Assembly (NCBI GenBank): GCA_020354555.1
Contig: CP070648.1
Coordinates: 3,427,353 to 3,473,418, forward strand
Direction: 5' to 3'
DNA from: Armatimonadota bacterium
Lineage (GTDB): Bacteria > Armatimonadota > Hebobacteria > GCA-020354555 > CP070648
DNA length: 46,066 nucleotides
A program made the position numbers and the translations under genes. This document shows positions 41,358 to 46,066 of the stretch, one piece after another. Each line of letters starts with the position of its first letter. Position 1 is the first letter of the stretch. The notes under the pieces were generated by a model. The model worked only from the letters and a program-made list of their open reading frames with translations. It was not told where the DNA came from and searched no databases.

Positions 41358-42170
41358 TCACTCCTGCGCCTGCTTGGCGACCTCGAGGACGTCGGCGGCC
41401 GGGAGGATCACCGCAAAGGCGCCGAGGTCTTCCGCTGCGCTCAGTGCCTCTGCGGAAGACGGGAGTCGGAGCAGTGTAATGCCGATCAGCCTGCCATCCA
41501 CGGAAAACGCCGGAGTGCCGACCTCATCGCCGCCTTGCGGCACGTAAAGGGTGCGGGGTTTCGGGATGATCGCCTGAATACGATCCACGCGGGGAGCGAT
41601 CGCCCAGTCGCCGAAGCCTGCCAAGCGGTTAAGCGTCACGACCTGGTCGAGAAGTTGCGGCGCAGCGGACTGCGCCAGGTCAACCGCGGCGAAAGGTTGA
41701 GGCAGTTCCTCCGTCGGGCGGACGAATGCCAGGTCGAGGTCCTTGTCGCGAAGTATGACCTTCGCGGGCACCTCCGTGCCGTCAGCCAGCCTGAGCTTGA
41801 CGTCGGTGATCTGAGTGTCGACATTGAACGAGGGCATCCCCGGAATCGTCGGCATCCTGACGCGTTTGAATATCTCGCCCGGATCCATATTGGTGAGCGA
41901 GACGACGGTCAAGCCGTTCGGGGCGATGACGGTGCCATTGGCATCGGACTTGACCTCGCGCTCATTCGCCTCTGCCCCGCCGTAAGAGGTCGTTACCTTC
42001 ACGACGAGTCGCACCGTGATTACCGCGTCCTGCCATTTCTCGACGATCTGACGCCCCTGCGCCGCCGGCTCGTCGGCCACGGCGTGAGGGGCGGACAGCC
42101 AGAGACATGCGAGCGCAGCAATCCACGCGGCGGCGCACTTCCCGGCACATCTGACCTGATCGCTTGCCAT
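41358..42170 (-). CDS. degenerate HtrA-like protein without catalytic triad
   Basis: A 270-residue exported protein with a signal peptide (WIAALACLWLSAPHAVA). The fold of the HtrA protease domain can be traced next to its intact neighbour: NGTVIAPNGLTVVSLTNMD aligns with the strand carrying the catalytic His, but the His is replaced; DKDLDLAFVRP keeps the Asp; EVGTPAFSVDGRLIGITL aligns with the GNSGGP loop, but the Ser is lost. No PDZ domain. Likely a binding or chaperone partner of the HtrA encoded 48 bases upstream. AAGGAG lies before the ATG. Confidence 0.72.
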   Translation of the reverse strand: MASDQVRCAGKCAAAWIAALACLWLSAPHAVADEPAAQGRQIVEKWQDAVITVRLVVKVTTSYGGAEANEREVKSDANGTVIAPNGLTVVSLTNMDPGEIFKRVRMPTIPGMPSFNVDTQITDVKLRLADGTEVPAKVILRDKDLDLAFVRPTEELPQPFAAVDLAQSAAPQLLDQVVTLNRLAGFGDWAIAPRVDRIQAIIPKPRTLYVPQGGDEVGTPAFSVDGRLIGITLLRLPSSAEALSAAEDLGAFAVILPAADVLEVAKQAQE

Positions 42171-42218
42171 CTCCGTCTCCTTCACTGCTGACTTTACACG
42201 GCGTACGGCGCGTGCATT

Positions 42219-44306
42219 CTATTTCCCCGACTCGGGCCAGGCCGGACGCATATCGAGGTAAAGCCGATGGATCCCACGCCTGACCTGGAGCACGACGCTC
42301 TGCGGGCGGTCGCGCGCAACTTGCTTCATCGTTGCCTCGAGCGCCTCCACGTCGGCTATCGGAATCCCTTCGGCCTCGGTGATGAGATCGCCCGCCGACA
42401 GGCCTGCGATGGCTGCCCAGCCTCCCTCCCGCGCCTCCTGCACTAGGGCGCCGCGCTGGTCCTGCGGCCAGCGCTGCTCGATACGATCGAGGAAGGTGAG
42501 TTCGCGCGCGGTGAACTCGAAGTCTTCGTCACGGTAGCGCTTCATCTCGCGCGCGACCATGGGTGAAAGGGCGAGTTCCACCGGCACAGTGCGCTGCTCC
42601 CCGTTGCGGATGATCGTGAACTCGGCGGTGCTGCCCGGCGTTAGTCGGCGAACCATGGCCGGCAGGACCTCGACGTCACGCGCCTCGGCCGCCGGGATGT
42701 CCTCGCCGTTGAGCCCGACGATGATATCCCCGACCTCGAGCGCGGCTTTCTCCGCAGTGCTGTCGGGGTAGACCTGGGTCACGCGCACGCCGGTGCGGTC
42801 GGGCATGCCGAGATTCTCCGCCAGCTCACGCGTCAAGACCTGGAACGCCACCGGTAGCCACGCCTTGCGCACCTCGCGACCCGGATCATCCAGCTCCTTA
42901 ATGCCCACCTTGACGACGGTCAGGTAGTGCTCGCCGCGCCGCACATAGGCGACCAGCGTCGGCACGGGTCGCTTGGTGCCCTCGGTGATGCGATTGGTGA
43001 CTTCGATGAGATCCGAGAGCGTCTTGATCGGCGTGTCGCCGACGCGCACGATGGCGTCTCTCTCGCCGATCGCGGGGCGCGCGTCGCCGCACGGGCCCCC
43101 GGGTCGAACGCTCGTCACGAGCACGCCGTCGCGGCTGTCGAGTTGCATTTCCTTCACCGTCATCAGGGACAGGTCGCGCGCGCACATACCCCACTGCTTG
43201 AGCTCGCGCTCCTTCGGCGCGACCTTCTCTCGCTTCTCCGTCCGGACGCGCAGCGCGACCTCTTCACCGTTGCGCAGCACGACTGCCTGGACTTCCTTCC
43301 CGACCGGCAGGCCGAACACGAGCCGATTCAACGCGGCCATCTCCTCGCGGAACTGCACGTTGACATCTTGGCCCGCCAGCCTGATCAGCACGTCGCCGGG
43401 TCTGAACCCGGCTTTGTCCGCGGATGACCCGGTGATCGTGCCGCTGACCAAGACGCCGCGCTGCGGCGCTCGGTCGCGCAGCCGCGGTTGAACTTCCAGG
43501 CCGATCCAGGACCGGGTCACCTCGCCGTGCTCGATGAGCTGGGCGGCGATCTCTCGAGCGAGGTCGGCTGGAATTGCCGCGCCCAGACCCATGCGAAGCT
43601 CATTGATGCCGACGACCTTGCCCTGGAGGTTCACCAACGGCCCGCCGGAATTGCCGCCGTAGATCGGCGCGTCATGTGCGATCCAGCGGACGATGGAGCC
43701 GACATCCTCCCCTTCGAGCGTGATGCGGTAATACCAGGAATCATCCGGCATGACCAGCTCGTTGTTGGCCACGATGCCCATCGTCACCGACTGCGAGAAC
43801 GCCAGCGGGCTGCCCATCGCCAGCACCTGGTCGCCCGGCTTCAGCTCGGAGGAGTCGCCGAACGACGCGACCGGGAACACCTTCGGCTCCTTCGGCTTCA
43901 GCTTGATGACCGCGATATCCGACAGCGGATCGGTACCCACAAGCTCCGCCTCGATCTCCTCCTTGTCGGCCAAGGTGCATACGATCCGCTTTGCGTTGCC
44001 TGCCACATGATGATTGGTGATGACGTGACCCTCGGGGGTGATGATGACGCCGCTGCCGGCGGTCTCGGACTTCTCCTCGCGGCCGCCCGAGTAGTTGACC
44101 TCGACGACGTCGAGCTTCACCAGCGCAGGCTTCACCGCACGGATCGCAGCGTCAACGATCTCCGCGGTGGCCGGCGGGGTGCCCTTCACGGCGGGCGCCG
44201 CGCGCACATCGCCTGCGCTGCTACAGACGGCCGCCACCGCGACTGAACCGAGCAACAGCGCCAACGCGGCGCACCGAGCGCATCGGCCGCGAATTACGAT
44301 AACCAT
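42219..44306 (-). CDS. HtrA/DegP-like serine protease with several PDZ domains
   Basis: A 695-residue exported protease for envelope quality control. Signal peptide: about residues 10-35 (CAALALLLGSVAVAAV). The S1C domain holds the triad H100 (VITNHHVAGN), D130 (LSDIAVIK) and S220 (GGNSGGPL). After it come PDZ modules: about 265-330 (RGVLVSGTITGSSADKAG ... GDVLIRLAGQDVN), a variant near 370-440 (GVLVTSVRPGGP), one near 500-580 (GVRVTQVYPDSTAEKAAL) and a final one near 640-690 (WAAIAGLSAGDLITEAEG). Four PDZ-like modules are more than the two of DegP. It is followed on the same strand by a catalytically dead paralogue. Confidence 0.88.
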   Translation of the reverse strand: MVIVIRGRCARCAALALLLGSVAVAAVCSSAGDVRAAPAVKGTPPATAEIVDAAIRAVKPALVKLDVVEVNYSGGREEKSETAGSGVIITPEGHVITNHHVAGNAKRIVCTLADKEEIEAELVGTDPLSDIAVIKLKPKEPKVFPVASFGDSSELKPGDQVLAMGSPLAFSQSVTMGIVANNELVMPDDSWYYRITLEGEDVGSIVRWIAHDAPIYGGNSGGPLVNLQGKVVGINELRMGLGAAIPADLAREIAAQLIEHGEVTRSWIGLEVQPRLRDRAPQRGVLVSGTITGSSADKAGFRPGDVLIRLAGQDVNVQFREEMAALNRLVFGLPVGKEVQAVVLRNGEEVALRVRTEKREKVAPKERELKQWGMCARDLSLMTVKEMQLDSRDGVLVTSVRPGGPCGDARPAIGERDAIVRVGDTPIKTLSDLIEVTNRITEGTKRPVPTLVAYVRRGEHYLTVVKVGIKELDDPGREVRKAWLPVAFQVLTRELAENLGMPDRTGVRVTQVYPDSTAEKAALEVGDIIVGLNGEDIPAAEARDVEVLPAMVRRLTPGSTAEFTIIRNGEQRTVPVELALSPMVAREMKRYRDEDFEFTARELTFLDRIEQRWPQDQRGALVQEAREGGWAAIAGLSAGDLITEAEGIPIADVEALEATMKQVARDRPQSVVLQVRRGIHRLYLDMRPAWPESGK

Positions 44307-44361
44307 TGCGGCTAGCCCTTTCCTAATCGCGAGATACGGGACGTGCGGCGGAACGCGGAAG

Positions 44362-44547
44362 TCAATGTGCGGACAGAGGGATCGGCGCGCTTGTTACCGT
44401 GCGCTGGGCGCGGGCCGGGACGTTGAGCCACAGGAGACACTTCATCATCCCCCCGAGATCGTCGGTCGCTGTGACGGCCCCGCGACTGCCCCGGACCGCC
44501 GCTTGCGCGATCACCTCTGAGCGCTGCACTAGTTCGACGGACGCCAT
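44362..44547 (-). CDS. possible small protein between tspO and htrA
   Basis: A 61-residue frame with a GAAGGA site five bases before the ATG. Peptide: MASVELVQRSEVIAQAAVRG, then TATDDLGGMMKCLLWLNVPA. No family recognised. The composition is less Arg/Pro-rich than shadow frames. The 300 bases between htrA and tspO hold nothing else I can support. Confidence 0.35.
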   Translation of the reverse strand: MASVELVQRSEVIAQAAVRGSRGAVTATDDLGGMMKCLLWLNVPARAQRTVTSAPIPLSAH

Positions 44548-44607
44548 GTTCGTCCTTCACAGCGCCGGAGGGCGGTGCAGGCCGGCGATGTTCCGCCGCC
44601 GCGGGAT

Positions 44608-45099
44608 CTAGCCGCTCGCCCCGGCGTTCATTCTCCATATCGCGAAGTTCAACGCGGCCGCGAAGCTGACCCAGGCGAGATATGGCATCATCAGAATGCC
44701 TGCGGCCGGAACCGTTTTCCAGAACGCGATAAGGGTCGCCAGGATCAGCCACCACAGCGCGACGATTTCCGCGAACGCCGCGCCGGGCATCTTGAGCCCG
44801 AAGAAAAGGGGGGTCCATGCTGCGTTGAACACGAGTTGGAGGCCGAAGAGCAGCAGCGGCACCGGCGCTCCCGCCGCTCCCGCCCGCCGCCACACGAGCC
44901 ACGCCGCCGTCGCCATCATCAGGTAGAGCACCGTCCACGCCGGGCCGAACGCCCAGCTCGGCGGCGTCCAGGATGGCTTGTGCAACCGCTCGTACCAGTT
45001 CGAGCCGCCGGGGCCGCCGAGCGCCGCTCCCAGCGCAGCCGCGCTGAAACAGAGCAGCACGAAGACTCCGAATCCAATGAGGCGTTGCCCGAGACTCAT
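44608..45099 (-). CDS. tspO: TspO/MBR-family membrane protein
   Basis: A 163-residue protein of five membrane helices, the bacterial homologue of the translocator/benzodiazepine receptor, which binds porphyrins and sterol-like ligands. The signatures are WYERLHKPSWTPPSWAFGPAWTVLY (split here: WYERLHKPSWTPP and FGPAWTVLYLMM) and LVFNAAWTPLFFG, with WVSFAAALNFAIW at the end. GGAGGTGG precedes the chosen ATG; the frame extends ten codons further without support. The physiological role is unknown; stress or tetrapyrrole handling is common. Confidence 0.9.
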   Translation of the reverse strand: MSLGQRLIGFGVFVLLCFSAAALGAALGGPGGSNWYERLHKPSWTPPSWAFGPAWTVLYLMMATAAWLVWRRAGAAGAPVPLLLFGLQLVFNAAWTPLFFGLKMPGAAFAEIVALWWLILATLIAFWKTVPAAGILMMPYLAWVSFAAALNFAIWRMNAGASG

Positions 45100-45240
45100 C
45101 TCCACCTCCGCCGCCTTCCGAGGGTGCATGGCTCGCCCCTATCATACAGCGTGCCGGGGCAGCGCGCAACGGGTGCTTGGAGCAGCCCTCCGCGCATGCG
45201 GATTCCCCGCGTCGGCTACAAACCGGCGCAGAAACGACGA

Positions 45241-45271
45241 ACCGCGAAGCGGGTTTAACCCGCTTCGCGGT
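45241..45271 (-). terminator. perfect hairpin after hsp20
   Basis: A perfect inverted repeat with 15-base arms (ACCGCGAAGCGGGTT and its complement) around one central base. It lies 30 bases past the hsp20 stop, between hsp20 and tspO, followed on the minus strand by TCGTCGTTTC. Likely the hsp20 terminator; the T tract is weak. Confidence 0.65.
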
Positions 45272-45300
45272 CGCGTTCACTGTGCATGCGACATCTGGCC

Positions 45301-45750
45301 CTATTCGGGCTTAATCCTAACCGATTCGGCCTTCTCCTCCGGCTCCACTTTGGGCAGCGTGACCTCGAGCAGGCCATCCTTGAAGGACGCCTTGGCGGCG
45401 TCGCTCTTGATCTCGACAGGCACGGGAACGGTGCGATGGAACATGCCCCACGACCGCTCGCGGCGGTAGAAGCGGCGATCACGCTGCTCCTTCTCCTCGC
45501 TCATTTCCGCCCTGATCGTGAGGGCGTCAGGCGTCACCTCGATATCGAGGTCATCCTTCTTGACACCGGGAAGTTCCGCGCGCACGACGACGGATTCATC
45601 GGTCTCCTCAATGTCCACCGAAGGCACCCGCAGCCCCTCGCCCGTCCGCGCGAGCCCAGGTCGGCCGGTGAAGAAATCCTCGAACATACGGTCAATCTCA
45701 TCCCTCATCCGGGACAGTCCCCCGAAGGGGTCCCACCTCATCAGGCTCAT
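45301..45750 (-). CDS. Hsp20 / alpha-crystallin small heat shock protein
   Basis: A 149-residue ATP-independent chaperone. Start MSLMRWDPFGGLSRMRDEID, the alpha-crystallin domain about residues 40-140 with VVVRAELPGVKKDDLDIEV, ERSWGMFHRTVPVPVEI and FKDGLLEVTLPK, and the C-terminal IKPE tail with an imperfect I-X-I-type motif (VRIK). GGAGGTGGT lies before the ATG. Single gene with its own promoter; no full CIRCE element found. Confidence 0.93.
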   Translation of the reverse strand: MSLMRWDPFGGLSRMRDEIDRMFEDFFTGRPGLARTGEGLRVPSVDIEETDESVVVRAELPGVKKDDLDIEVTPDALTIRAEMSEEKEQRDRRFYRRERSWGMFHRTVPVPVEIKSDAAKASFKDGLLEVTLPKVEPEEKAESVRIKPE

Positions 45751-45814
45751 ACGACCACCTCCGATTGAGATTCCGGGCTGCCGGCGAATACGAGCCTGCA
45801 GCCGCATCTCTTGT

Positions 45815-45843
45815 ATGCTATGGCATGAGTGCAATGTTGTCAA
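45815..45843 (-). promoter_or_regulatory. sigma70-type promoter for hsp20
   Basis: On the minus strand a perfect TTGACA (plus 45838-45843) and TAGCAT (45815-45820) are separated by 17 bases. The leader would be about 58 bases. A TTGCACTC that resembles half of a CIRCE element lies in the spacer, but its partner is missing. Confidence 0.6.
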
Positions 45844-46066
45844 GATATATGAGGCCAGTTGTGTATGCTCTGTGCGACAATACGTGCGGAGATACCGGAC
45901 TGCCCAGGGGGCGTGGGGGCGGCTCCACTGAAGGGCTTGGCCCACAGATGCGGGAGCGAAGCCCCGGGACTGGGGCGAGAAAAAGGCATTCCCGACACTC
46001 AGGCGTCGTAAGGGGCCCGGAGAGCGCCCCGCCGATTGACAGGCGGGAGAACGGCGGGGTGAGGAG
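45844..46066. other. trailing stretch without a recognisable gene
   Basis: I see no supported gene upstream of the hsp20 promoter to the end of the window. The last 120 bases are GC-rich with short inverted segments, but I could not match them to an RNA family. Confidence 0.4.

Noticed and set aside
44312-45280. 322-codon minus-strand frame over the tspO region
   Set aside because: It is out of frame with the clear TspO signatures and is Arg/Gly/Ala-rich with no motif.
45780-45860. CIRCE heat-shock operator before hsp20
   Set aside because: Only a half-like TTGCACTC is present; the partner GAGTGCTAA at nine bases is absent.

Overview
The window is GC-rich chromosomal DNA from an uncultured diderm bacterium. 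No rRNA, tRNA, CRISPR array, insertion sequence or phage gene was found, so no marker fixes the lineage. The gene mix fits Armatimonadota or a neighbouring Terrabacteria-like phylum best: H-X9-DG pseudopilins, S-layer homology (SLH) domains, copper-amine-oxidase-type stalk domains, a DUF6785-like membrane protein, paired UroD-like methyltransferases and archaeal-type split glutamate synthase. An apolipoprotein N-acyltransferase gene and HtrA argue for an outer membrane. The lineage call is an inference.

Layout. 0.3-9.8 kb: MFS transporter, stalk-domain protein, EnvC-like M23 peptidase, two overlapping UroD-family proteins, a large DUF6785-like membrane protein and YjbQ. 9.8-12.3 kb: an ECF sigma factor translationally coupled to a GspF-like protein without membrane segments, then a C45-like hydrolase. 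12.5-16.3 kb: rpmE, DUF1385, prfA and tsaC (the last three overlap by ATGA) and a nitroreductase; prmC, often found here, is absent. 16.3-20.4 kb: a sulfatase-fold enzyme with Thr in place of the formylglycine Cys, a zinc-ribbon/GspF fusion and an H-X9-DG pseudopilin. 20.4-27.6 kb: a 1335-residue Kelch/Ig/SLH surface protein, lnt, a lipoprotein and a TIM-barrel-like hypothetical.

27.7-41.3 kb is the most coherent region: a nitrogen and glutamine supercluster. On the minus strand run a small ORF, amt, glnB (PII) and glnA, and in a second run a fused HdrB-HdrC-like iron-sulfur protein, the three split glutamate synthase parts (class II amidotransferase, FMN/ferredoxin synthase, GXGXG domain), purF, an atypical OmpR-type regulator and guaA. 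A bacterial NrpR-like regulator is transcribed divergently. The intergenic region between it and the hdrBC-glt operon carries recognisable promoters for both sides, a 15-bp-period direct repeat and a perfect 10-bp inverted repeat. The system can be read as: ammonium uptake (Amt), assimilation (GlnA), sensing (PII, NrpR), glutamate formation by a synthase possibly fed electrons through HdrBC, and use of glutamine by PurF and GuaA.

41.3-46.1 kb: an HtrA protease followed by a degenerate HtrA paralogue without a catalytic triad, then TspO and Hsp20.
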